DNA of 64,000 nucleotides from Helicoverpa zea (Eukaryota; Arthropoda; Insecta; Lepidoptera; Noctuidae): the NCBI RefSeq assembly GCF_022581195.2, contig NC_061475.1, positions 6,882,001 to 6,946,000 on the forward strand. Direction: 5' to 3'. Positions within the stretch are counted from its first letter, which is position 1. Each line of letters begins with the position of its first letter. The notes beneath the pieces were generated by a model that was not told the origin of the DNA, did not search any database, and saw only the letters and a list, made by a program, of their open reading frames with translations. Shown here one piece after another: positions 57,901-64,000 of this stretch. Position numbers and translations under genes: made by a program.

Positions 57901-60419
57901 TATTTGACGAGTATCCGTACAAATCAGACGACTATTGGTACAAATCGCCCTTTTTTTACTTTTGCCTTAATAAGTACATAAACCCATGAAAATGATTAAA
58001 AAAACATTAATTACTTAGAATAACGAATAAATACTCTATCACGTCATGCAAAAATTTTCATTTTACATTGAATATTTAACACACAGTAGCGCTTCAAAGT
58101 CGGTGATTTCCGAAATCCGACGAGTATTGGTACGTTTACCTTAATAACTCTTTCAGTTCCAAAGAGAGTAAGTGAGAAAGAGAAGAGTGTGTTACTCTTT
58201 CTCGCATCACTACTGAATGGATTTAATGTGTATTTGCATATTTAATAAGTTGCGAGCAGTAATTCTCTCGGCCATCTAGAAAACGGCAGGGAACAGCTAG
58301 TTTTGAAAAAATGTTTTAGATTGAAACTTATCAACGATGTTTGCTCTCTTTCGAAAACAGAACTAGTTATTTAAAACCATCCCTTAAAATGCCTACCCTC
58401 TGCCCTTTTTTAATTTTTATCTTCGTTAATCGCTATCCAATCAACTTTAACATCAATTAAATATTTTCATTTATGTCAGTGACGAGCAAACAAGTCATGT
58501 TCAAGTATTGTTTGACATAAAAATAAAAACATTTAATTTTCTTACTATTTTTTCACTATTTATTGAAACACTTATTGTTGTCCTTGCCTGTGTGGGTACT
58601 ATAAAAGGAGACAGACTCAAAAATAAGATTGGACTTGCTATTTTTTTTTATTCATAAAGTTGGATTTGAATGGCAATCAGATATCATTAGTATTTATTAA
58701 ACTAAAGCCTTCTTGGTAACTCTTTTTAGGCTCCCGTTTTACCCGACCCTATTGTTTTCGCTCCTCCGTCCATCCGTCCGTCTGTCACCAGGCTGTACCT
58801 CATGAACCTTGATAGTTAGAGAGTTGAAATTTTCACAGATGATGTATTTCTGTTGCTGCTATAACAACAAATACTGAAAACGAAAATAAAATAAATATTT
58901 TGGGGGGCTCCCATACAACAAACGTGTTCTTTGCTCATTTTAAATAATGGTACGGAACCCTTCGTGCGCGAGTCCGACTCGCACTTGGCCGGTTTTTTTA
59001 AGCGTTTTTGTTATTTTAAACACTGATACATGACAACAACTTATGTTTATAGATAGAAGCGACATTGAAATCGTGTTTATTTTTTTGAAGGCCGATTAAA
59101 ACATTGGTTGGCTCACTGGCTCACTACATATAATTTTTATCATGCATGTTTGATCGAACTAATTACAGTAATTATTAGCATGGTAGAAAACAGAATTTCA
59201 AGATTGCAGTGGCCACCTATCCACGGATCGACAAACTGAAGATTCTAAAACTTATCTATCCATTGGCTTGCGATTCATATTTTAAACTTAGCTCCAAATA
59301 AATTAGTCTTCCAATCTCTAATCTCAATCCTTCACTGTGTAAGGAATCCTGTGCCCAGAAGTGGGTAGACAAAAACACTGATGATGATGAATCTCTAATC
59401 GCAAAACAACGGATAGATAACTTATAAAAATCGCAGTAAATTGTGAAATCCGTCATTCAGCCGAGTCACCATGACTATGCTAAAATAGGTACCAAGCTAT
59501 AAAGGTATCAAGTAAACTAGATATAGCCTTACTTCCCGGACTTCTAAAGCCTGGATGTGCACCGAACCGTTTATGCACTAGAAACGCAAGATCAATTTCT
59601 TTAGAGTACGATAATACGACGCTTCCTGTCTGACATTCACTTGCATTGACGCAAACGGAGTTCTAGATCCTTGTATTTGCAATACAATGGTCTATATTAG
59701 GTCATCTCAGTATGGCTTATATTGAGATAAGCATCATCATCTCCCGAGCCTTTTGGCAACTATGTTGGGTTCGGCTTCCAGTCTAACCGTTTGCAGCTGA
59801 GTAGGTACCAGTGTTTCACAAGGAGTGACTGCGTATCTGATCTCCTCAACGCAGTTACCCGGACAACCCAATACCCCTTGGTAAGACTGGTGCCCGGCTT
59901 AGTAGCTTATGACTACCCGTAACGACTGCTAAGAATGTTCAATGACAGCCGTATATATTGAGCTGAACATCATCTAACCAAATCTTAGGAAAACCCGTAA
60001 AGTATAAAAAAACGTTTGTACAAAAACTTGTTGGTTTTTGTTGACTGTTGCGTAATTAAAACCGACATTGTTAAGTAGCTAACGTAATTTGACATTAGGT
60101 CATACTAGAAATAAACAAACAATAATCCCTCACGCGGTTAAGGAAAATCCATAAGTTTTGCCGTGTTTAAATATTTGTCTTATGTTCTAAAATCTTTAGG
60201 GCTTTTAAACCAAACAAGCGAATGTGCTTCCATGACCACCTGTTACATTATTTTAGAAAGAACAAAAAAAATGCTAAAACGGGCAGTTTAAGTTGTGTGT
60301 TGATTCAGTGTAAACGTCCTTAACTAAATGAAAAATGCTACTTACTTGCACCCTTCTGAAGGTCCGGTCTCATCGAGGATTTTTGTGATAAGATCACGGA
60401 CGATCGTATTTTCTTCCAT
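38974..60419 (-). CDS. MEIOC: MEIOC, meiosis-specific coiled-coil protein (whole gene model)
   Basis: Nine coding exons on the minus strand (60346-60419, 48841-49982, 48230-48338, 47641-47863, 46729-46931, 44996-45120, 41678-41823, 41074-41187, 38974-39195) join without a phase conflict into 785 residues. The conserved MEIOC domain runs over exons 3-7 (about residues 440-662): LHARLDACYEQWRQLERERK, PTRVDRLTVDMLREH, LMGKMETLRA, VESAMLAWRSAVGGVQAARR and QLAEAVKQLSICARRARCAM-WC, each matching vertebrate MEIOC in order. In mouse, MEIOC works with the RNA helicase YTHDC2 to let germ cells leave mitosis and keep meiotic prophase; Drosophila Bam/Bgcn is a parallel system. The N-terminal ~400 residues are Asn/Gln-rich and disordered. 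Exon 5 has an insertion of about 45 residues absent from vertebrates. Introns hold copies of exon 4 and exon 6 ends. Confidence 0.9.
39510..40845 (-). mobile_element. 5'-truncated jockey-like LINE in MEIOC intron 8
   Basis: Minus-strand reverse transcriptase: FTDYSKCFDRIDHSILLQK at about 40815-40750, YRWVTSYIRNRSQAVAINGI, PSGVPQGSLLGPLFFNIFIN, the catalytic LLYADDMKIF, and a C-terminal part with RSSLEYCSQVWNP. It is broken by a frameshift near 40735 and another near 40085. The endonuclease domain is missing. The left end is a T/A-rich tail (39518-39538), as expected for the 3' end of a minus-strand retroposon. At its right edge it adjoins a repeat B copy. Confidence 0.85.
40849..40970 (+). 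repeat. Interspersed repeat B, partial copy
   Basis: GTAACTGGGTTGAGGAGGTC, AGGCAGTCGCTCCTTGTAAA, CCGACTCCAACATAGTTGGG and AAAAGGCTCAGGAGATGATG match 5480-5600 and the reverse copy at 59741. The LINE seems to have inserted at its left edge. Confidence 0.7.
41074..41187 (-). CDS. MEIOC: MEIOC coding exon 8
   Basis: Acceptor ATCAG|CAGACAGAAG and donor ACTGAG|GTATGT bound 38 codons in phase 0. A Pro/Ala/Thr-rich linker (SPVSPQTPAAKSPSTQDNAN) of no recognised fold, lying after the conserved domain. Confidence 0.75.
41678..41823 (-). CDS. MEIOC: MEIOC coding exon 7
   Basis: Acceptor CCCCAG|CGATCCTG after a long C/T tract, donor GTTGCG|GTAACA. It starts with two bases completing the codon begun in exon 6. 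ILQLAEAVKQLSICARRARC-AMWCDLTLTVAL aligns with vertebrate FALA.AIKEL.VATRKARTTLWCALQMTL, the end of the MEIOC domain. Confidence 0.88.
42190..42771. repeat. 27-bp minisatellite in MEIOC intron 6
   Basis: Degenerate units of the form TTACCTAACTTCAGCGTAGC-ACTACAC repeat every 27 bp (for example starts at 42555 and 42582). About nine are recognisable from 42498 to 42745, with more diverged ones at 42225-42296. A palindromic MITE (42298-42497) splits the array. The same unit forms part of the neighbouring 139-bp repeat. Confidence 0.85.
42298..42497. mobile_element. 200-bp palindromic MITE inside the minisatellite
   Basis: ATGATTTATATTAGGCCGGG at the left is matched inverted by CCCGGACACGGCCCGGCCTA-ATATAAATCAT at the right. 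The flanking DNA on both sides is 27-bp minisatellite text, so the element inserted into a pre-existing array. Confidence 0.85.
42772..45092 (-). repeat. 139-bp tandem array carrying the 3' end of MEIOC exon 6 and its splice donor
   Basis: The block starting GGTCAGGGCGGGGCTGCGGG recurs at exactly 139-bp steps from 42772 to 44996: 16 full units plus the partial unit that is the 3' part of the real exon. The units look identical. On the minus strand each unit is GTATGT donor plus 38 nt of intron sequence (with one 27-bp minisatellite unit), then 97 nt of exon 6 from ATGCTGGCG to CCTGACC. The exon acceptor and first 28 nt (45093-45120) are not repeated. The unit is strongly GC-rich in AT-rich surroundings. 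The leftmost boundary (42734-42771) is diverged, which marks the array edge. Confidence 0.95.
44996..45120 (-). CDS. MEIOC: MEIOC coding exon 6 (authentic copy)
   Basis: Acceptor TGTCCCCAG|TGCGCCACA at 45120 and donor CTGACC|GTATGT at 44995. It reads (I)APHSEVESAMLAWRSAVGG-VQAARRRELAPHHAHRPQPRP-D, which aligns with vertebrate LHANISTALDRHLEAIHIVQ-SRRKDEIVNAANRQRQG. It starts after two bases of a codon from exon 5 and leaves one base for exon 7, so phases agree on both sides. Only this copy has a proper acceptor; the next 16 downstream copies lack it. Confidence 0.88.
45163..45350 (+). repeat. Interspersed repeat A, copy in MEIOC intron 5
   Basis: GGGGCTGCGGGATTGTTCGA, GTTACCGCGGCCCTGGTACA, GTTTTTAGTCAGTAAGAGTC and CACCGCTGCTAACCCACAGC match 6004-6196. 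It begins about 40 bp from the exon 6 acceptor, leaving little intron sequence for the branch site. Confidence 0.7.
45421..46437. mobile_element. 3' end of a second GGGTGTGTCGTTCAC-type element, split by mariner
   Basis: 45440-45473 (TTTTTTTCTATGTGTTAATC-GACATA) and 46381-46437 (AACCAGTATATCAACGTATT..AATGTGATTAGGTACGACAC) are together co-linear with 12815-12900 of the intact element. The mariner lies exactly between them. The left part of this copy is missing or too diverged to see. Confidence 0.7.
45474..46378 (+). mobile_element. Internally deleted mariner element, 905 bp, in MEIOC intron 5
   Basis: Terminal inverted repeats AGGTCTTTACCTATGAAATTGC and GCAATTTCATAGGTAAAGAG-ACCT are flanked by TA at both ends, as in mariner/Tc1. 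Forward translation gives the mariner DNA-binding part (LMAIVEADDTQSTAKAF, IHLRQIVQVKKLKKWVSHEL-NER, stop) and then directly the C-terminal part (SREAVKNAFEQMV-like, INSLPLRWQRSIDCIGNYFD). The catalytic D,D34D core is missing, so it cannot move itself. Full mariners are about 1.3 kb. Confidence 0.9.
46729..46931 (-). CDS. MEIOC: MEIOC coding exon 5
   Basis: Acceptor CAACAG|GTATTAACC and donor GAGAT|GTAAGT. VLTLMGKMETLRA continues the conserved domain from exon 4. It is followed by an extra charged segment (NKKPNKPEENKITVLKRGQE, VTEKEKEGVDPATFEPSSWK) not found in vertebrate MEIOC, and then NNLAE before the helix encoded by exon 6. Confidence 0.88.
47200..47640 (-). repeat. Tandem copies of the MEIOC exon 4 3' end in intron 4
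   Basis: 47271-47426 is a near-copy of 47641-47802. It includes the GTCAGTATTG donor, differs by a few substitutions and a 6-bp in-frame deletion, and has no acceptor. Two shorter, decayed units follow (about 47440-47515 and 47516-47600), with AACACTAACC / AACACTGACC, CAGCATATCGACCCCTGTAG, GGGATGGGCGGCTGTCG and ATTTATCGATGTT blocks. Each unit starts in the intron just past the donor, so the exon end plus donor has been amplified, as in the exon 6 array. Confidence 0.88.
47641..47863 (-). CDS. MEIOC: MEIOC coding exon 4
   Basis: Acceptor CTCAACAG|AAGTGC and donor ACTAAG|GTCAGT. One base completes an arginine codon; then SAATSSGVLHARLDACYEQW, RQLERERKRTEARLALAYPG, AVSSSNSIPVPRLPPCPTRV and DRLTVDMLREHTK, the best-conserved part of the MEIOC domain. 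The open frame runs on into both flanking introns, but the splice sites fix the ends. Confidence 0.93.
48230..48338 (-). CDS. MEIOC: MEIOC coding exon 3
   Basis: Acceptor TTTTTCAG|GTTTGGGC and donor ATATGAG|GTAAGT. The correct frame, set by exon 2 (ends one base into a codon), is LGALLGPSPPVPPPVLPSPM followed by LDLPLLAPFYAMRNMR. This leaves two bases for exon 4. The other open frame here (FGRAIRPKP...) would hit a stop in exon 4 and is rejected. Confidence 0.85.
48841..49982 (-). CDS. MEIOC: MEIOC coding exon 2 (Asn-rich N-terminal region)
   Basis: Acceptor CTTTCAG|CTCTCTACAA and donor AATCTTG|GTAAGT; 1142 bp, about 380 residues. Composition is dominated by Asn, Phe, Met, Gln, Ser and Asp (NMFSVNNFSRPNSLNLDMNF, NNFYDMMAQMNDRSPMG, DNLQQAAMMRQNQELARQMS). 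It has no predicted fold but ends in a leucine-rich ARQMSLLMRN and an LNVDVSFLHENNPFNLG segment that may be a binding site. The frame runs open across the exon start, so the acceptor is what excludes an internal ATG start. Confidence 0.88.
50137..50727. other. Unremarkable MEIOC intron 1 sequence
   Basis: AT-rich text without exon, repeat or RNA signal that I can recognise. The 75-codon forward frame at 50137 shows no domain. Confidence 0.4.
50728..50830 (-). repeat. SINE/RTE-type tail fragment
   Basis: ACTAGCTGTTGCCCGCGACT-TCGTCTGCGTGG is the recurrent reversed start of this lepidopteran family (compare the CGCGGGC...CTAGT ends at 3972 and 16176). It is followed by a CAGACAAACAGATA run. Confidence 0.6.
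51829..54585 (+). mobile_element. Large GGGTTCCGTACC...CTTGGCCGG repeat, copy 2 (2.75 kb)
   Basis: Co-linear with 7413-9641 from AGGGTTCCGTACCTCGAAAG through a (GTCT)13 tract (51887-51938) to CGAGTCCGACTCGCACTTGG-CCGG. It has about 500 bp (53165-53690) absent from copy 1. This includes a hairpin (53293-53363, TGCATCGGTCTAG ... CTAGACCGATGCA), an A-rich stretch, and text ending CCCATTCCTGCAATGGCTGC. Copy 1 is therefore probably a deletion derivative. No coding domain is seen. Confidence 0.82.
51887..51938. repeat. (GTCT)n microsatellite
   Basis: About thirteen perfect GTCT units at the same relative position as 7470-7518 in the paralogous repeat. Confidence 0.95.
55720..56300 (-). mobile_element. 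Second, internally deleted fragment of the RLE-type LINE
   Basis: Minus-strand text repeats the tail of the neighbouring fragment: the NDVIRRALVAVGVPAVLEPN segment, GLVRDNGKRPDGMSLFPWKL, GRTLVWDATCIDTLAPSP, then FEPFGVETLGPRGPRA and RLSIAIQRGNSASLLGTLPT, in shifted frames. The zinc-binding segment is missing; a bridge from the upstream NAWKV block leads straight into the endonuclease part. Confidence 0.75.
56377..57420 (-). mobile_element. LINE C-terminal fragment with zinc motif and restriction-like endonuclease signature
   Basis: On the minus strand, 57410-57065 gives the post-RT region (WLQATLPIRFGGLGVRQISS, SLPAFLSSV, MNAWKVACP, RARLLAVGEW). A frameshift near 57065 leads into the 232-residue frame 57075-56377: WLHALPSPSVGTMLGD, the C.C...H...C cluster (CQCGESVDCLGHHGLSC), GRMARHTSINDIIRRAL, then KRPDG with a D 14 residues on (VWDATFVDTLA). 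It ends IAIQRGNAASLLGT. CCHC-like zinc motif plus R/K-PD...D is the layout of the restriction-like endonuclease of R2-type LINEs. That family link is inference; the reverse transcriptase itself is absent. Confidence 0.75.
57421..57880. other. Intronic DNA between LINE fragment and transposon right end
   Basis: AT-rich text with no recognisable gene or repeat other than the surrounding elements. Confidence 0.35.
58727..58999 (+). mobile_element. Short GGGTTCCGTACC...CTTGGCCGG repeat, copy b
   Basis: Co-linear with 28141-28394: GTCTGTCACCAGGCTGTACC, TTGATAGTTAGAGAGTTGAA, TTTTGGGGGGCTCCCATACA and the end GTGCGCGAGTCCGACTCGCA-CTTGGCCGG. The left end is degenerate (GGCTCCCGTTTTACCCGACC). Confidence 0.8.
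59741..59945 (-). repeat. Interspersed repeat B, reverse copy
   Basis: CCGAGCCTTTTGGCAACTAT, CAAGGAGTGACTGCGTATCT and CCTCAACGCAGTTACCCGGA are the reverse complement of the repeat B blocks at 5480-5600 and 40849-40970. It also keeps the ACCCCTTGGTAAGACTG extension seen at 5485. Confidence 0.7.
60346..60419 (-). CDS. MEIOC: MEIOC coding exon 1 (start codon)
   Basis: The ATG (60417-60419, context CATTATGG) opens MEENTIVRDLITKILDETGP followed by SEGC. The exon ends two bases into a codon at the donor TGCAA|GTAAGT, matching the phase of exon 2. A strong acceptor (TTGTTTGTTTACAG|TCGG) 12 bp upstream of the ATG suggests a further 5' UTR exon, outside or at the right of the window. The 10.4 kb gap to exon 2 is the least certain join of the model. 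Confidence 0.65.
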
Positions 60420-60432
60420 AATGTGTTCCGAC

Positions 60433-61700
60433 TGTAAACAAACAAAAACGTAAAGTTAAGTAAATTATTTATTTCCACAAAAAAACAAGTGTAATATTCT
60501 AAAAAGATTACTTATTTTGGCCGAGACGTTATTTACAAGGTTGAATAAAAACAACAATTTAATTTGATATTTAGTTTTAATCGGCAAATGTCCAAAACCG
60601 TATAGATTTGCATATTAAATAACACTAATTGGTCACCTGAAGGCAAATATTAAACTACTCTATTAGAAGGATTTTGGCTAAGAGCAATTTTACATCAGCG
60701 GATTTTTCGCTTGTGTGCGCTTCATATTTTAAGCGCAGTAAAAAACCTGCCACGCGTGCCTAGGTATCATCATTTGATCCAGTAGGTTGTCAATTGTATT
60801 CAACATAACTGTGCGTAAAATCCGCTAGTATGAAAGAGCTGTAAGCGACAAACCCCTACTAGTTTGATAGAACAACAATTTTACAATATTACTTTCAAAA
60901 CTTAAGAATTATTGATGTATTCGATAATAAATTGAACAGTCAAAGTCAAACACACTTAACAGTCCCGTTCGTAACGTCAGGATCCAAATTTTTATGTTGA
61001 CCTACTTTCGGAAGACTTATAAGCTACGTCTCGTTTTCAGAGTATTGGTCGAAGTTAGTTCATTTTTAAGTCGGGGTCTCAAGCGGGTTAGTAAATATTT
61101 ATTACATACTTCGTTCTATCGAATTCCTACGATACTGAAGAAATAATAAGTTTTACAGTTACAAAATATTCGGGTCCCTTAAAAAGGGCAAATGAAACAT
61201 AACCCTTCTCGACAGTTAGGTAAAAAAGCCAGTTTAATGTGCGGTCCTGGATAAAAATAGAATCCCTCCAAGTCAAAAACAAAATAGTTACCACGAAATA
61301 AATCACGAAAACTGCACTTAAGGCTCGCCTCTATTTTTAAAGCGAGTTTGTGACTTGGTGTCCCAGAAACGTCAAGTTAGGTAATCACGTCTAAGATCCT
61401 ATCTTACAGCTTATTCGAGAGAAGACCCTTTAAAAACTGACAGCAATTATGAGAGCGGAAAGCCTTTTTGCATTGGACGCCGCACAGTGGATCCAAATTG
61501 AAAAATAGTGGACATAGGCAACAAAGTTCCAATATCGATTCGATATTTTTTTATGTGATTCTTCATGATATTCCAGACAACTTTTACTCTTGTGAAATCT
61601 CTTCTAAAGTTGATCGTTTGTCTGAAAAAAAAAAAATTAGATTTTTTTGTATGGAGCGAATCACGTTTATTTTTTTTTCTTCAATTGTACGAATATGTTA
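60433..61700. other. Upstream flank/intron of MEIOC
   Basis: No second gene could be recognised. The 77-codon forward frame at 61468 has no domain. A 5' UTR exon and promoter of MEIOC may lie here or beyond the transposon to the right, but no clear promoter motif stands out. Confidence 0.35.
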
Positions 61701-64000
61701 GGTCTGTGGCGTGAGTATATGATACCTAGGGTCATTCTCTATCCAAGAAAAAATATATCAGCGCCGGTCATCTGCAGCCGCGCGAGTAATCATTCGGTAA
61801 AAAAATAATATTTTCTATGACGTTTTTTGCCTTTTAAGATCAATTCAAAGTATATTTTCTGTCTCACTTGGCTGTTTTCACCTTATTTTTGGTTAAATAT
61901 ATAGTTTTAATGGCATATAGGTACTCACAACTAGTAATTCTAGCAGAGGTTTTGTTATTATTGCATGTTATCGGTGGCACCTGGATTGTGATTGATGACT
62001 CATTTGTTTGTGCGCTCGTCTAAGCGCATAACTAATTAGTCATCGAAAACTGCTCGTCTCTGATTGGCTGTAATTTTTTTTACTACCTGCTACCTGTAAA
62101 ATAAATATTATTTGTCAAATATAGGTGAAATAGTTTGAATTTTTATGGGCAAGACGTTGATAATCATTATCTACATAATCTAGCGTATAGTATAAGTTAT
62201 CGTACGTATGATCGAAAGAAAATTGTGAAATTATTGTAGCCCTGAAAAGGGCTGTTTGTCATACCAGCTCCGATGGGCTTTTGTGGGAACAGTCCAGAGC
62301 CAGATCACTTTATTTCTTATTCCAGAAGTGGGTCCGGCAAATTTTCGGACTCTGCTAGGAGGCATTCTTCTTCCTCCATAATCTCGCTATCACAGGGAGG
62401 CTCGGTAGTCTGTAACAACTGAATTGCTTCAGGCAACAACTCACCATGAACCTGTTTCGTTATTTTAGGCCTTATGTAGGATATGTCCTTATGTAGGACG
62501 ATGCTTATCATGACTACTGATGAATCACCGAACCCTGTGGCTGTGTTTGACGTTTTCTGTTTATAGTTACTCTGCGACGAAGAACCATCAAGCCCCCATT
62601 TCCAGGTCAACTGAATTCTTCATTTTGAGACCTGTCAACAGAATTCACATCTAGTAAAATCCTCTCCACAGTGTGGTCCAATAGCGCTTGCAATTTAATT
62701 TGAGCTCCTTTTTCGGTAATCTCCATACTCTCTTGTGGTGGATAACATCTTTTCTTGGCATTTACTAGCTTTGGATAAGATGGAAAGGCAGCACAGTTTT
62801 CTTCTTTCAGAAATTTTCGAAGAGCTAAGTACTTCCATCTCGAGAGCGCAAGTGAGGTATAAAGAGCTAAGCACTTATCTTCAGAGACGGTACTTAGGCT
62901 CTGCTTTTTGAATAGTCGCTCGTGTACTTGGGATAGCGTTTCTGGATTACTGGAAAGGTATTCGACTACTTTTGCCAGATTCGTTTTGCCGTTGTTTTCT
63001 TTTGTTAAGTACCAGTGCTGCAACTCTTCCTCTGAATTTTCTTCTACTATGGAAGTAAGCCGTCTTTTTTTTTTGCTTATTACTTAAGTCTTCGAACGGT
63101 TTTCTGTGCTCCTTTTCTGTAGATGTTCCCGCTTCCGTAGTACATACCGCAAGATTAGGAACATGGGAATTCACATCCACTGGCTCAGATAAGTCCGAAA
63201 AGCCCAACTCACTTCTCAGGTCAACACTATCACAAACAGGCCAGTTGATATTTTTTTCCAACCAATTGCGATTATTTATACGATTCAGAAAAGTTTTTTG
63301 GCTTCTACTTGACTCTATCCACTTTTTATTTAGACTTACACAAAAAAGTCGACAGAACTCCTTGATTAGGTTTTTGTCTTCTTCAGAAACTGTGGTATTC
63401 AAAACAGAAATTATACTTTCATATAGAAACATATAATTTTTCAGATCACCACCACTTCTTAATTTCACAAAAAGATCTAGGTTGATACAAAATCCAGCCA
63501 TAGTTCTAATGTAAATATTAAAATAAAAGTATTTCACCGTGTTCACAAATAAGCGACAAGAGCGATACTAGAGGGACATAGTAAATGTCTTTGTATTTAT
63601 AGTCAGTGTTAATTACTCAAGTAGTGAACATATAAACATGACTAGCAGGTAGTAAAAAAAATACAGCCAATCAGAGACGAGCATTTTTCGATGACTAATT
63701 AGTTATGCGCTTAGATCCAGGTGCCACCGATAACATGCAATAATAACAAAACCTCTGCTAGAATTACTAGTTGTGAGTACCTATGTGCCATTAAAACTAT
63801 ATATTTAACCAAAAATAAGGTGAAAACAGCCAAGTGAGACAGAAAATATACTTTGAATTGATCTTAAAAGGCAAAAAACGTTATAGAAAATATTATTTTT
63901 TTACCGAATGATTACTCGCGCGGCTGCAGATGGCCGGAGCTGATATATTTTTTCTTGGATAGAGAATGACCCTAGGTATCATATACTCACGCCACAGACC
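61701..64000 (-). mobile_element. Element with ~360-390-bp terminal inverted repeats and broken ORFs (reaches window edge)
   Basis: 61701-62092 and 63642-64000 are near-identical inverted copies from GGTCTGTGGCGTGAGTATAT inward to TACTACCTGCTA. The left arm has about 33 extra bp (TTGTGATTGATGACTCATTT-GTTTGTG..). The right arm ends exactly at the window edge, so the terminus and target duplication cannot be read. The interior encodes a minus-strand protein in three broken pieces. Ends do not begin CAC, so Transib or Chapaev type is not supported by the termini as seen. Confidence 0.85.
62317..63498 (-). pseudogene. Broken transposase-like gene inside the long-TIR element
   Basis: Three minus-strand frames follow each other. 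The first starts at the MAGFCINLDLFVKL methionine (63498) and runs to a frameshift near 63070 at a run of nine T. The second (63023-62607) includes SPETLSQVHERLFKKQSL-like text, ALYTSLALSRWKYLALRKFL, FPSYPKLVNAKKRCYPP and IKLQALLDHTVERILLD. The third (62610-62317) starts TWKWGLDGSSSQSNYKQK and ends in an acidic tail with a stop. The order K.RCYP, LLDHT.+RI, KWG.DGSS..S.YKQ is shared with a family of unnamed proteins I recall from insects and cnidarians. The DG may be a first catalytic Asp as in RAG1-like DDE enzymes, but the later catalytic region is absent. Function unknown. Confidence 0.5.

Larger units (their letters stand above)
54602..58143. mobile_element. Probable 3.5 kb DNA transposon with GACGAGTATTGG subterminal motifs
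   Basis: The left end TAAGGTAAACGCGGGTGAAG and the right end (inverted) TTAAGGTAAACGTACCAATA share AAGGTAAACG. Inside both ends the motif GACGA(G/C)TATTGG recurs facing the same way relative to its end: 54625-54650 and 55025-55110 on the left (as TCGTC); about 57888, 57905, 57926 and 58118 on the right. The interior includes LINE fragments (55720-57420) that are probably later insertions. No transposase is seen, and the target duplication is unclear. Confidence 0.45.

Noticed and set aside
61701..64000. Assignment of the right-edge element to Transib/RAG1
   Set aside because: The DG motif is suggestive only. The visible ends do not start with a CACAGTG-like heptamer, the remaining catalytic residues are missing, and the true terminus lies at or beyond the window edge.

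Overview
This is nuclear DNA from a moth or butterfly (Lepidoptera, probably noctuid-like). The evidence is AT-rich introns, GT-AG splicing, and many interspersed repeats of types common in Lepidoptera: short SINE/RTE-type tails, repeats that start GGGTTCCGTACC and end CTTGGCCGG, PIF-type MITEs, a mariner remnant and several LINE fragments. Three multi-exon genes could be reconstructed by joining exons by splice phase, plus one small secreted-protein gene.

Layout. 1-6.6 kb is gene-poor and repeat-rich. 6652-6981 (+) encodes a 109-residue secreted MBF2-like protein. A 2.2 kb interspersed repeat (7.4-9.6 kb) separates it from WDR48 (+, 9898-15778, four coding exons, 648 aa), the activating subunit of USP1/USP12/USP46 deubiquitinases; its 2.9 kb third intron is full of transposon fragments. 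A mitochondrial EF-Tu gene (+, 19356-23094, six exons, 456 aa) follows. Only 77 bp past its stop begins a 4.1 kb composite foldback structure (23172-27252): 250-bp outer inverted repeats enclosing a 1.6 kb palindrome, a block with two nested palindromic insertions, and a second 361-bp palindrome. 28.4-39.0 kb is a 10.5 kb AT-rich, transposon-poor stretch with no coding signal, possibly a very long 3' UTR or downstream domain of the next gene.

38974-60419 (-) is the standout: a nine-exon MEIOC gene (meiosis-specific coiled-coil protein, 785 aa in my model). Two consecutive exons have had their 3' ends, together with their splice donors, tandemly copied into the following intron. Exon 4 has about one good and two decayed copies. 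The exon 6 end lies in 16 apparently identical 139-bp units (2.3 kb) grown from a 27-bp intronic minisatellite. By codon arithmetic, each 139-bp unit could supply a 99-nt, phase-preserving pseudo-exon. MEIOC introns also carry a jockey-like LINE, an internally deleted mariner nested in another element, a second copy of the 2.2-2.7 kb repeat, and a 3.5 kb probable DNA transposon containing pieces of a LINE with a restriction-like endonuclease motif.

The right edge (61701-64000) is an element with ~360-390-bp terminal inverted repeats. It contains broken minus-strand ORFs of a family I cannot name, with a DG motif loosely reminiscent of RAG1/Transib-type transposases. The window has no operons, CRISPR arrays or bacterial features. 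The genes are independent; the only possible functional theme is germline/DNA maintenance (WDR48, MEIOC), which is probably coincidental.
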